Shown in pieces: positions 9,302-18,942 of a stretch of DNA of 64,000 nucleotides (the first letter of the stretch is position 1; each line of letters begins with the position of its first letter). This stretch comes from Alkanindiges hydrocarboniclasticus (GTDB lineage: Bacteria > Pseudomonadota > Gammaproteobacteria > Pseudomonadales > Moraxellaceae). Position numbers and translations under genes: made by a program. The notes under the pieces were generated by a model. It made no database searches and was not told the origin of the DNA. It worked only from the letters and a program-made list of their open reading frames with translations. The DNA is taken from contig NZ_MLCN01000016.1 of NCBI RefSeq assembly GCF_001982605.1, forward strand, positions 26,604-90,603, written 5' to 3'.

Positions 9302-10438
9302 TCAGCATAACGTTAGATTGCCATAGCAATTTGGCACATCAGATGGATTATCTAATACAGGAAGGTCACCTTTAATCGGCAAATCAACTGACGTATTTTG
9401 AGCTTTTTCAATGGCCTCATCAATGGCTTTGGCTGCAACGTCATTGTAAGTTAAACAGCTAGTTTTCAGGTTGGTAATAATATTGTTTACTAGAGGCTGA
9501 GCTACCCCCTGAGCCAATTGGTATTGCTGGTAAGCAGTCAGTAAGTCGCTAAATAACAACTTACCGCTGGCATATTGAGCATGATAAACTTTACCTTGAT
9601 ACTCTATGGCAAACATATATTGAACACGGCCTTGAGCATCATAGTTTTTAAGTTGAATCGCTCCCCAGTTATAACCTGCCCAGTTATATCTAGTCACTAA
9701 TGCTGAAGCTGATATTCCGTCATCAAAGTTCTGATTAGCCCACTCCTGCAAATTGCGTACATTAGCAATCACTTGAGTTTCATCATTGGGCTGAAACTCA
9801 AGCATACTTTTACTATATTCGGTGCTTACTGGCTGGCGGCATTTTGCACCCTCAGGAAATACATCATTAGCGGCTAACATTTTAGAGACCAGTGATAATT
9901 TTAAATCACTATAATCAGGATTATTTTGATAAAAGCCAACAAATGCTGCGTCTGATGGGGCAAGAATTGGCGCAATCAATTTACCCTTTAAATTCATTAT
10001 CTTAGAATTTGTAGTAATTTCCAGTCCTTTATATCCTTGCGGATTATAAGGAGTGCTGACCAATTCCTCATCAGTAGCTGACTTGATAAAGCTGTCGCGA
10101 ATTCCCTGAGCAGAATTAACTGTTGCAGGCGTTTCTGGTTGATAAAGCTCAGTTTGTGTTAAAAAGTAGGAGCCATATTGTTTTGCAGTGGCAGCATGAT
10201 TTGTCTTTAGATAAAGAATATCATTTTTGCGGGTAAAGGTATTTTTTTCAGTGGTAGTCTCATCAATACCGAGTTTATAACTATAAAAAGTATCTTTGTT
10301 ATCAAATAAAATATTATCACTAGAAACAACGGGATTTGTTTTAGATGGGCTAGTACTAGATCCAGAACCACCGCCGCCACACGCTGTTAAAGCAAATGCC
10401 AAACCCATAACAGATGTTATTACCAGTTGCTTTTTCAT
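9302..10438 (-). CDS. Lipoprotein of unknown function (378 aa)
   Basis: Unrecognised exported lipoprotein. The N-terminus MKKQLVITSVMGLAFALTAC is a signal peptide with lipobox LTAC, and the mature part opens with a flexible GGGGSGSS linker, so it is probably anchored to a membrane and faces the periplasm. The middle is rich in N, T, Y and Q. Four cysteines besides the lipobox (in AKCRQP, KTSCLT, VPNCYG and the final LC) could form disulfides. The NYDAQGRVQYMFAIEYQGKV region looks beta-stranded. Codon use is more AT-rich than in flanking genes, suggesting a faster-evolving or acquired gene. No domain is recognised. Confidence 0.75.
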   Translation of the reverse strand: MKKQLVITSVMGLAFALTACGGGGSGSSTSPSKTNPVVSSDNILFDNKDTFYSYKLGIDETTTEKNTFTRKNDILYLKTNHAATAKQYGSYFLTQTELYQPETPATVNSAQGIRDSFIKSATDEELVSTPYNPQGYKGLEITTNSKIMNLKGKLIAPILAPSDAAFVGFYQNNPDYSDLKLSLVSKMLAANDVFPEGAKCRQPVSTEYSKSMLEFQPNDETQVIANVRNLQEWANQNFDDGISASALVTRYNWAGYNWGAIQLKNYDAQGRVQYMFAIEYQGKVYHAQYASGKLLFSDLLTAYQQYQLAQGVAQPLVNNIITNLKTSCLTYNDVAAKAIDEAIEKAQNTSVDLPIKGDLPVLDNPSDVPNCYGNLTLC

Positions 10439-10783
10439 GTTTCAATCTCAAATTAACTAAAAAAATAATGCAATGCGATAAATTAGAAAGGATTTCACTA
10501 GCACTGTTTTTCCAATAAGAAGTTCGGCGACAGCTATAGCCCTTTTATTTAAGTTACTTATTCATTCTTGCTTCATAATTTTACAAAGCGTTACCTAAAA
10601 AGTCATGTAAATTTTGACCGATTTAACAATTCGTGACCATTGCGTCATTAACTAAGCAATATCTATTGTCATTTTGCCCTCATCTTGGCGTAAACTTAGG
10701 GCAATTTTTTACCGCCCTTGTTGCATTATTCGGCAAAGGCGTTTTACGTTCCTTAAAAGTCCTCCAAAAACAGGAGATTAGGC
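10439..10783. promoter_or_regulatory. Divergent intergenic region between lipoprotein gene and fadB
   Basis: 345 bases carrying the promoters of the leftward lipoprotein gene and rightward fadBA. AGGAG at about 10772 is the fadB ribosome-binding site. I cannot identify a fatty-acid-responsive operator by eye. A short rightward frame (10633-10851) overlaps the fadB start out of frame and is not considered real. Confidence 0.5.
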
Positions 10784-12937
10784 ATGATCCACTCTGGCAA
10801 TGCCATTACCGTCCAAATGCTTTCGGACGGGATAGCAGAATTCCGCTTTGATTTACAAGGCGAATCCGTCAATAAATTTAACCGTGCAACCGTTGAAGAC
10901 TTTGCTGCTGCGATTGCTGCGGTAAAAGGCAACAACGATATCAAAGGTTTAATCGTCACCAGTGGTAAATCCAGCTTTATCGTTGGTGCAGATATCACTG
11001 AATTTGGTGACAATTTTGCTCAGGGTGAAGCCGCCATTGCTGAATGGCTTGGCCCGGTAAACAATATTTTTTCAAGCTTTGAAGACCTGGACATTCCTAA
11101 AGTTGCGGCCATTAATGGTATTGCGCTGGGTGGCGGCTTTGAGCTGTGTCTGGTGTGTGATTACCGTGTGATGTCAACTGCGGCACAGGTTGGCCTGCCA
11201 GAAGTGAAACTGGGCATTTTCCCAGGCTTTGGTGGTACGGTGCGCCTGACCCGTGTGATTGGTATTGATAATGCGGTTGAGTGGATTGCTACTGGCGCGC
11301 AGAAAAAACCAGAAGCGGCGCTGAAAGACGGTGCAGTTGATGCCGTAGTTGCCCCGGAAAAACTGCAAGATGCTGCGATTGATCTGGTTAAGCAAGCGCT
11401 GGCTGGCAAGCTGGACTGGAAAGCCAAGCGTCAGGAAAAACTGGACCCGGTGAAATTAAACCCATTAGAACAAATGATGGCGTTTAATAGCTCTAAGGGC
11501 ATGATTCTGGCCAAGGCCAACCCTGCGCAATACCCGGCACCAAAACTGGTTCTGGATGCGTTGCAGGCATCTGCTGGATTAACCCGTGACGAAGCGTTAA
11601 AAGTTGAAGCACAAGGCTTTGCCAAAGCAGCGGTAACCCCGCAAGCGGGCGCGCTGATTGGCTTGTTCATGAGCGACCAGCTGGTTAAAAAAATCAGCAA
11701 GAAGCATGAAAAAAATGCACATCCGGTGAACATGGCGGCTGTACTGGGCGCTGGTATCATGGGTGGCGGCATTGCTTACCAGTCTGCGGTAAAAGGCACG
11801 CCAATCATCATGAAAGATATTGGTAACCCGCAACTGGCACTGGGCATGAAAGAAGCCAACACCCTGCTGTCCAAGCAGGTTGAACGCAAGAAGCTGACCC
11901 CTGCCAAAATGGGTGAAGTGTTTGCACGTATCCGTCCGACTTTAAGCTATGACGAGTTTAAAGATGTGGATATCGTGATTGAAGCCGTAACTGAAAATCC
12001 AAAAATCAAGGAAGCCGTACTGGCTGATGCCGAGAAATCGGTACGCGAAAACACCATTATTGCGTCCAATACCTCAACCATTTCCATTACCCGTCTGGCC
12101 AATGCATTGCAACGCCCAGAAAACTTTGTGGGTATGCATTTCTTTAACCCGGTACACATGATGCCTCTGGTTGAAGTGATCCGTGGTGCCAAGTCGTCTG
12201 ACGAAGCAGTGGCAACCACTGTGGCACTGGCACAGAAAATGGGCAAAACCCCCATCGTAGTCAATGACTGCCCGGGCTTTCTGGTTAACCGCGTATTGTT
12301 CCCTTATTTTGGTGCGTTTGACCTGCTGTTAAAAGACGGTGCGGACTTCCAGCAAATCGACAAAGTGATGGAAAAATTCGGCTGGCCAATGGGTCCTGCC
12401 TACCTGATCGACGTGGTCGGTATTGATACTGGCGTACATGGTGCTGAAGTGATGGCGGAAGGTTTCCCTGACCGCATGAAGCCAAGCTACAAGGGCGCCA
12501 TTGAAATCATGTATGACAACAAGCGTCTGGGTCAGAAAAACGACATTGGTTTTTATCAGTATGCTCTGGACAAAAAAGGCAAAAAAGCCAAGAAAGTTGA
12601 TCCAGTATCGTATGAGTTGATTGCGCCAATGGTGACTGGTGAAAAACGCGAGTTTGACAACCAAGAAATTATTGACCGCATGATGATTGCCCTGTGCAAT
12701 GAAACCGTGCGCTGCTTGGAAGATAACATCGTCGCAACGCCTAATGAAGCTGATATGGCCATGATTATGGGCATCGGTTTCCCACCATTCCGCGGTGGAC
12801 CATGTCGCTACATCGATCAAACTGGCGTTGCCGAATACGTGGCCTTGTGTGACAAGTACGCGCATTTGGGCAAAGCTTATGAAGCGCCACAACTGTTGCG
12901 TGACATGGCTGCCACCAACAAGAAATTTTACGGCTAA
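10784..12937 (+). CDS. fadB: Fatty acid oxidation complex subunit alpha (enoyl-CoA hydratase / 3-hydroxyacyl-CoA dehydrogenase)
   Basis: FadB catalyses hydration of 2-enoyl-CoA and NAD-dependent oxidation of 3-hydroxyacyl-CoA, in an alpha2beta2 complex with FadA. The 717-residue chain has an N-terminal crotonase domain: [15 protein letters not shown] forms the oxyanion pocket, [10 protein letters not shown] and [15 protein letters not shown] carry the catalytic glutamates. The C-terminal dehydrogenase has the Rossmann loop [13 protein letters not shown], then [18 protein letters not shown] with the catalytic His and [10 protein letters not shown]. Length matches E. coli FadB (729). AGGAG lies seven bases before the ATG. 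fadA follows 12 bases later. Confidence 0.97.
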   Translation: MIHSGNAITVQMLSDGIAEFRFDLQGESVNKFNRATVEDFAAAIAAVKGNNDIKGLIVTSGKSSFIVGADITEFGDNFAQGEAAIAEWLGPVNNIFSSFEDLDIPKVAAINGIALGGGFELCLVCDYRVMSTAAQVGLPEVKLGIFPGFGGTVRLTRVIGIDNAVEWIATGAQKKPEAALKDGAVDAVVAPEKLQDAAIDLVKQALAGKLDWKAKRQEKLDPVKLNPLEQMMAFNSSKGMILAKANPAQYPAPKLVLDALQASAGLTRDEALKVEAQGFAKAAVTPQAGALIGLFMSDQLVKKISKKHEKNAHPVNMAAVLGAGIMGGGIAYQSAVKGTPIIMKDIGNPQLALGMKEANTLLSKQVERKKLTPAKMGEVFARIRPTLSYDEFKDVDIVIEAVTENPKIKEAVLADAEKSVRENTIIASNTSTISITRLANALQRPENFVGMHFFNPVHMMPLVEVIRGAKSSDEAVATTVALAQKMGKTPIVVNDCPGFLVNRVLFPYFGAFDLLLKDGADFQQIDKVMEKFGWPMGPAYLIDVVGIDTGVHGAEVMAEGFPDRMKPSYKGAIEIMYDNKRLGQKNDIGFYQYALDKKGKKAKKVDPVSYELIAPMVTGEKREFDNQEIIDRMMIALCNETVRCLEDNIVATPNEADMAMIMGIGFPPFRGGPCRYIDQTGVAEYVALCDKYAHLGKAYEAPQLLRDMAATNKKFYG

Positions 12938-14125
<1,188 letters not shown>

Positions 14126-14145
14126 GGTTTGATGTGGTTGTAAGG

Positions 14146-14174
14146 AAATCCCCGTAGAAATACGGGGATTTTTT
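14146..14174 (+). terminator. Rho-independent terminator of fadBA
   Basis: Stem AAATCCCCGTA / TACGGGGATTT with loop GAAA and a T-tract. Confidence 0.93.
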
Positions 14175-14227
14175 AGTTTAAAATTTATTAATTCCTCTAA
14201 TTTATAAAATTTTGGCTAGGTATGTAT

Positions 14228-14800
14228 ATGGGTGCATATTCAAGAGTTTCTATTAAAATTGATCATATAGACACTATTATTAAAAAAATTGAGAAAAGCT
14301 TTAAGATTGGACGTAAAGAATTTTATGGTGTTGCACAAGATTATTATTTCTATGATATCGAAAAAAATTCAGGTAGAAATGCATTTATTATTTCGCAAGA
14401 CAGCAATCTACATTGGGTTGATGTAGTATTCCCTTTTCCTCATCTGTATTATTTTGATGAGTTTTTAAGAAGATTATCCAAAGAATTGGATACAGAGATT
14501 TTACTAGGCTATGACCATGACGCTAGCGGTGAAGCACGAGTTGCTAAATTTTCACAAGGAGCGTTAATACTCTCTATATATCAACAACCCATTATGTCCT
14601 TAGACCGGATTATTTTAGTAGATGATTATGGTGTTGAACAGTTTAAAGAGTTTTTTAAAAACTTGCCCAAACTTTATGAAAATTTTAAAGAGCTTCTGGA
14701 TTTGGAGGATATACAAGAATTCTTTATATATAGCGGTAGAACATATGAATATTTGGGTGATGAATATGAAAAGTATTTACATCTTGAATGGTTAATATAA
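14228..14800 (+). CDS. AT-rich orphan gene, function unknown (190 aa)
   Basis: Not recognised. A soluble, acidic, aromatic-rich protein (many Y, F, D and E; little Ala) with no signal peptide or membrane segment. Base composition is far more AT-rich than in fadBA just before it, with AT-ending codons throughout, which suggests horizontal acquisition. ATG 14228 has AGG eight bases upstream; ATG 14222 (two residues longer) is possible. Small acidic orphan proteins of this kind are often immunity proteins of polymorphic toxins, but no toxin gene is adjacent, so this is only a suggestion. The gap behind it is gene-free. Confidence 0.65.
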   Translation: MGAYSRVSIKIDHIDTIIKKIEKSFKIGRKEFYGVAQDYYFYDIEKNSGRNAFIISQDSNLHWVDVVFPFPHLYYFDEFLRRLSKELDTEILLGYDHDASGEARVAKFSQGALILSIYQQPIMSLDRIILVDDYGVEQFKEFFKNLPKLYENFKELLDLEDIQEFFIYSGRTYEYLGDEYEKYLHLEWLI

Positions 14801-15108
14801 ACCTAAACCAACTTTCCACTACCCTATCCCAACCTTTCGTTCGTGTAGCAAATCTGGCATTAAAGATCACAAGAGCCTGATAAGTCTTTAATTTTAGCCT
14901 ATGCAAACTATTTGCAAAATCCAACAGCACCCTGCAACATGCCATCACAATCCAGTTTATAAAAACATGTTATCCAGTACCTTCATCAATTAAATAAATA
15001 ACCTTAACTTCACATGAAGCACCCTGAATTCCTTCTGAGAATCACCTTGCAAAGCCCTCTCATCCATTGCAAACTCAAGCCTTTAGTTCAACAATAAAGA
15101 GCATCAGT
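14801..15108. other. Gene-free stretch
   Basis: About 308 bases with no convincing open frame, hairpin or repeat. It must hold the promoter of the PH-domain gene; no clear -35/-10 pair could be assigned. Confidence 0.5.
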
Positions 15109-15732
15109 ATGTTTAAAAATATGGCCTCAGACCTGATGGGCACCAGTGATATCGGGAAGATTATTGAGCCACAGGATTATGATAAAACCGATCTGGACGA
15201 TTATATTTTTCACGAAGATGGCGAAAAAATCTTCTTTTTAATTAAAGCCAAAACCGACGAATATTGCTTTACCAACACCGCGTTTATTCATCTGGACGGC
15301 ACCAGCGCCATGAGCAAAAAACGCATGCTGTATCGCTATCCTTACAAGCATCACCAGATTAGTCAGGTCACGCTAGAAACCGCAGGCACGGTGGATCGTG
15401 ATGTAGAAATCAAATTTTATCTGGGCGGCACTGCCTACTCGATTGATATTGAAAAGTCACAAATCGAAAAAGTGCGTGACCTGTACAAGGCGCTGTTTAG
15501 TATTGGGGAAGCCTGCAAGGAAATCGAGCGTCAGATGGGCACGCTCAGCCTCACCCAACAAGCGGTGAACAGCATGTTTGCGCTACGCCAACTGCCAGAA
15601 CAGGTGGTGCTTAGCTTACCGGATATTATTTGCCAAACTACCTTGCAGGTTGAAGCGGGTTTTACCGAACGCCGTAAGCAAATTGAAAATTATGATTTTT
15701 CGCCTATTTTTGAGCGCTACCTGAAACAGTAA
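15109..15732 (+). CDS. Bacterial PH-domain protein (YvbH/DUF1696-like)
   Basis: A 207-residue cytoplasmic protein. Residues about 30-125 resemble the bacterial pleckstrin-homology fold bPH_1: EKIFFLIKAKTDEYCFTNTA, then RMLYRYPYKHHQISQVTLET and the closing strands EIKFYLGGTAYSIDI. The C-terminal 70 residues are helical, as in YvbH-type proteins. Function is unknown in the family, which is usually annotated as a PH domain-containing protein. ATG 15109 is preferred (AAGAG upstream); an in-frame TTG at 15067 would add an odd 14-residue extension. No operon partner. Confidence 0.75.
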   Translation: MFKNMASDLMGTSDIGKIIEPQDYDKTDLDDYIFHEDGEKIFFLIKAKTDEYCFTNTAFIHLDGTSAMSKKRMLYRYPYKHHQISQVTLETAGTVDRDVEIKFYLGGTAYSIDIEKSQIEKVRDLYKALFSIGEACKEIERQMGTLSLTQQAVNSMFALRQLPEQVVLSLPDIICQTTLQVEAGFTERRKQIENYDFSPIFERYLKQ

Positions 15733-15907
15733 ATTGAAATACTGAAACCCGACGTTCAAAGGCTGGGCTGCTGTTATAGAAGACTGGCTGGCACTGACCT
15801 GCCGGACGGTCTACTCTCCCTTGAACAATATGTTTTGATATTTAAGTTTTTTCTATCACTTGCGCTGTATTGTAAGGTTTTAGCACTAGCCGGTTAAGGA
15901 GTAACCC

Positions 15908-16615
15908 ATGTTATCAATTCGCAGAAAAGCGCTCACAGCTGCTGTATCCAGTTTGGCTTGTATACTGTTATTTAGTGGATGTGCCACTTCTACTTTAATT
16001 AATAAAGGTCACCACAGTTCCACTCGCACCATCAAAACCACCTTGGTTGAAGATAACGTCATTGCTTTTGGCAAGCCTGCGCAGGCAGTGCAAGGCATAC
16101 CACAAAGTAGCATTGTTATTGCAGGACAAAAAAACAGCTATATCCTGACTGAAGGCGGCACTCAGTTTGTTACCCTGATTAATCAACTTGATCCGAAAAA
16201 TATTCAAATTACCAGATCTTTAAGTTTTTATTCTGAAAAAAATGACGGGCGTTTTTCAGGCAAGCTGCCGTTATCTTACGTAAAGCTGCAAGAAGATATC
16301 AGCAAAAAAGACCTGGAGTTTTTTATTGCCAATGGCGCAGAGGAATGTTCAACATCCAGCGATAAACGCATGAGCGCGCAACGCTTTTGTTTTAACATCA
16401 ATTTAGCGGGCGTGGTGTATCCAGCCGCCAGTAATCTGGCGGCCCTAAAGCCGCTGAGCAAGCCTTATCAGGTCAGCATTTACACCAGTACAGAGGAAAG
16501 CTATAAAACCAAATCCAGTTTAAATCCACTGGAAAAACTGGTTCTGCTTCCATTTGCTGTAGCAATTGATGTGGTGGCTCTGCCCTTTGTGGCGGCTGAA
16601 AAGATTTTTGATTAA
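15908..16615 (+). CDS. Lipoprotein of unknown function (235 aa)
   Basis: Signal peptide with lipobox LFSGC near residue 25 marks an exported lipoprotein. Two further cysteines, in AEECSTSS and QRFCFNIN, may pair. The end is unusual: LEKLVLLPFAVAIDVVALPF is a hydrophobic stretch similar in style to the C-terminus of small YceK/YidQ-like lipoproteins, where it may dip into the membrane. No enzymatic motif is seen. AAGGAG lies about seven bases before ATG 15908. Conserved hypothetical at best. Confidence 0.78.
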   Translation: MLSIRRKALTAAVSSLACILLFSGCATSTLINKGHHSSTRTIKTTLVEDNVIAFGKPAQAVQGIPQSSIVIAGQKNSYILTEGGTQFVTLINQLDPKNIQITRSLSFYSEKNDGRFSGKLPLSYVKLQEDISKKDLEFFIANGAEECSTSSDKRMSAQRFCFNINLAGVVYPAASNLAALKPLSKPYQVSIYTSTEESYKTKSSLNPLEKLVLLPFAVAIDVVALPFVAAEKIFD

Positions 16616-16797
16616 TTTTACGGTTGGTTAGCTCAAGCAAGCCTTTATCACTTTCATTTATTTTAGACCAAAAACCAGCTTGTTAGCCAAACCACTTTTT
16701 AGCATAACTGATAACGCTCACTAAACTTAACTTTAAATCCGCTGAGTTAGGCTTCATCCTTAGCCTATTTCAGCCCAGTAGAGAATAGAAGAGTTTT

Positions 16798-17523
16798 ATG
16801 CAACCCATGCGTCCTATTCGTATCGACATCTGGTCAGACGTGGTCTGTCCCTTCTGCTATATCGGCAAAAAACGCCTTGAGAATGTGGCACGTGAAGCTG
16901 GCATTGATATTGAGGTACATTGGCACAGCTACGAGCTAGACCCCAACTCTCCCGCCACGCACGATAGCTCCAATACCATACGGCTGGCCAGAAAATACGG
17001 TAAAACTGTTGAACAGATGGAGCAGTTGCAACAACAAATGGCCGAGATGGCACGCGATGAAGGCATTGACTTTCAGTGGCGAAAGGCTCAGTCGGGTAAT
17101 TCGTTTAATGCACATCGCATGATTCATCTGGCTGACAGTCATGGGTTGGCTGATGCTGCCAAGGAAGCATTTTTTTATGCGTACATGACCGAAGGCCTGC
17201 CCATTGGTGAGCGTGACGTGGTGGAACAGGTGGCAGCCCGGATTGGTTTGCCCGCCAATGAAGTAAAAGCGGTGCTGGATTCCGACCACTTTACCGATGA
17301 TGTGCGACAGGATGAACAAATTGCCCAACAGCAACTGGGCATTAGTGGCGTGCCATTTTTTATTTTTAACCAGCAAATTGGCCTGTCCGGTGCCCAGCCG
17401 CGTGAGGTATTCCTGCAAGCGCTCCAGCAGGCAGCAAGCACAAAGCGCGATACAGACACGCTGGAAGATTCAGCAGCACCCGTGTGTAATGATGAAGCCT
17501 GTGAAATTCCTGACCATAAGTAA
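16798..17523 (+). CDS. frnE: DsbA-family oxidoreductase of FrnE type
   Basis: A 241-residue thioredoxin-fold protein of the DsbA/2-hydroxychromene-2-carboxylate isomerase-like group. There is no signal peptide, so it is cytoplasmic. The N-terminal active site is C17-P-F-C20 in SDVVCPFCYIGKKRL, followed by the inserted helical domain and the cis-Pro loop GISGVPFFIFN. A second cysteine pair, C230 and C235, lies at the tail in PVCNDEACEIP; Deinococcus FrnE has such an extra C-terminal pair. Likely role is disulfide exchange under oxidative stress (inference from the family). A terminator follows. Confidence 0.85.
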   Translation: MQPMRPIRIDIWSDVVCPFCYIGKKRLENVAREAGIDIEVHWHSYELDPNSPATHDSSNTIRLARKYGKTVEQMEQLQQQMAEMARDEGIDFQWRKAQSGNSFNAHRMIHLADSHGLADAAKEAFFYAYMTEGLPIGERDVVEQVAARIGLPANEVKAVLDSDHFTDDVRQDEQIAQQQLGISGVPFFIFNQQIGLSGAQPREVFLQALQQAASTKRDTDTLEDSAAPVCNDEACEIPDHK

Positions 17524-17543
17524 ACATCGCACATAAAATATAT

Positions 17544-17574
17544 AAAAAATCCCTGCACCATTCAGGGATTTTTT
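17544..17574. terminator. Bidirectional terminator between frnE and the HlyD gene
   Basis: Perfect stem AAAAAATCCCTG / CAGGGATTTTTT with a seven-base loop between convergent genes. Confidence 0.92.
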
Positions 17575-17619
17575 AGTTTCGGCAAATTCCGTTTGATAAA
17601 CTGCCTAACAACTGCTTTG

Positions 17620-18675
17620 CTAATGATTCTCTTGAATGCGCACGGTGACGGTACGCCCGGCCACCAGCATGCTGGCATCGGGGATACTGTCCAGTGTCAC
17701 GCGCACGGGTACACGCTGGGCCAGACGCACCCAGTTAAAGGTGGGGTTGATGTTGGCCAGCATGGTGCTACTGGAAGTGCGCTCACGGTCTTCAATACCG
17801 GCAGCAATACCCTGCACATGCCCTTTTAGCTCACGGTTATCGCCAATCAGCTGAATGCTCACCGGGTCGCCCACATGAATGCGAGACAGCTTGGTTTCTT
17901 CAAAATAACCCACCACATAAAACTGCCTTGGGTCGAGTAAGGCAGCAATGGGCTGGCCGGCCGTAATATAATTGCCCGCCCTGAGATCAAAATTGGACAG
18001 GTTGCCGTCACTGGGCGCCTTGACCTGGGCGCGGGATAAATTTAGCAGGGCCAGATCAAGGGCTGCCTGTGCACTGGCCACATCAGCCACTAATCCCTGC
18101 CTGCTGGTGCCGACTGAACTCAAGTTTTGTCGCTCTACTTCAATGCTGGCTTGTGCCTTGGCCAGATTGGCCTGTGCTTCCAGCCGCGCAGCCCGGTAAC
18201 GATCCTGCTCCTGCCGTGATACTGCGTTGGCAGTTTCCAGCTGCTCAATACGGGCCAGATCGCGGCGTGCTCGCTCGGCTTCAGCCTGTGCTGCCTGAAC
18301 GCCAGCCTGTGCCTGATGAATGGTGGCCTGTGCGCTTAAGCGTTGCTGCTGGGAGTTAGCAAGGTTGGCCTGTGCCTTGGCAAGGTTGGCTTTGGCCTGC
18401 TCTACCGCAATTTCAAAGCGGGCCGGATCAAGTGTAAACAGCACCTGATCTTTTTGTACACGCTGATTATCCTGCACCAGTACGTCTTTAACCAGACCCG
18501 AAACATCGGTGGAAATGCGCATGACATCGCCCCGGATACGGCCATCACGTGTCCACGGTGCCTGCGTGTAGTAGCGCCATAGCGACAGCGCCACGGCCAC
18601 GGCAACAACGGCAATCACTGCAAAAATAATAATGCGCACAACCTGTTGAGACTTGAGGTTCAGTTGAGTGTTCAT
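17620..18675 (-). CDS. HlyD-family membrane fusion protein of the FUSC efflux operon
   Basis: A 351-residue periplasmic adaptor with a single N-terminal membrane anchor (VVRIIIFAVIAVVAVAVAL). Then come a biotinyl-lipoyl half (RGDVMRISTDVSGLVKDVLV), a long alanine- and glutamine-rich coiled-coil hairpin (about residues 90-200), the second lipoyl half (VKAPSDGNLSNFDLRAGN) and a beta-barrel region. It resembles AaeA/EmrA-type adaptors. It is the last gene of the FUSC-DUF1656-HlyD cluster on this strand, 60 bases behind DUF1656. Likely role: linking the inner-membrane FUSC pump to an outer-membrane channel for aromatic acids or similar. No TolC-like gene is in the cluster. Confidence 0.88.
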   Translation of the reverse strand: MNTQLNLKSQQVVRIIIFAVIAVVAVAVALSLWRYYTQAPWTRDGRIRGDVMRISTDVSGLVKDVLVQDNQRVQKDQVLFTLDPARFEIAVEQAKANLAKAQANLANSQQQRLSAQATIHQAQAGVQAAQAEAERARRDLARIEQLETANAVSRQEQDRYRAARLEAQANLAKAQASIEVERQNLSSVGTSRQGLVADVASAQAALDLALLNLSRAQVKAPSDGNLSNFDLRAGNYITAGQPIAALLDPRQFYVVGYFEETKLSRIHVGDPVSIQLIGDNRELKGHVQGIAAGIEDRERTSSSTMLANINPTFNWVRLAQRVPVRVTLDSIPDASMLVAGRTVTVRIQENH

Positions 18676-18735
18676 GGTGTTTCTTCACATAAAACCAGTT
18701 GGACTGTATTTGCTTGGGCCTTTCAACAGCCTGCG

Positions 18736-18942
18736 CTAAAACAGCAGATGGCAAATCCACACAATAAGCCCTAGTACAATAATGTACAGGCACACGTTAA
18801 AAATCGTCGGCAAGGCCATCCAGCGGCTTAACTGCCATTTGTCCAGTGCCCAGACCAAGCCGCTATAAACCACATAAGCCAGCAGAGCCTGAATCAGGAT
18901 TAAGGGAATGTAAATCCCGTAAAAATTAACCTCGCCAGCCAT
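18736..18942 (-). CDS. DUF1656 small membrane protein (AaeX-like)
   Basis: A 68-residue protein with two hydrophobic helices (FYGIYIPLILIQALLAYVVY and the C-terminal VCLYIIVLGLIVWI). This is the DUF1656/AaeX family, a small companion of FUSC/AaeAB efflux systems. AGGAG is six bases before its ATG and lies inside the 3' end of the FUSC gene; the two overlap by 17 bases, implying translational coupling. Function in the pump is unknown. Confidence 0.88.
   Translation of the reverse strand: MAGEVNFYGIYIPLILIQALLAYVVYSGLVWALDKWQLSRWMALPTIFNVCLYIIVLGLIVWICHLLF

Noticed and set aside
10633..10851. 72-codon frame overlapping the start of fadB
   Set aside because: It overlaps fadB out of frame and lacks any homology; fadB has a clear ribosome-binding site.
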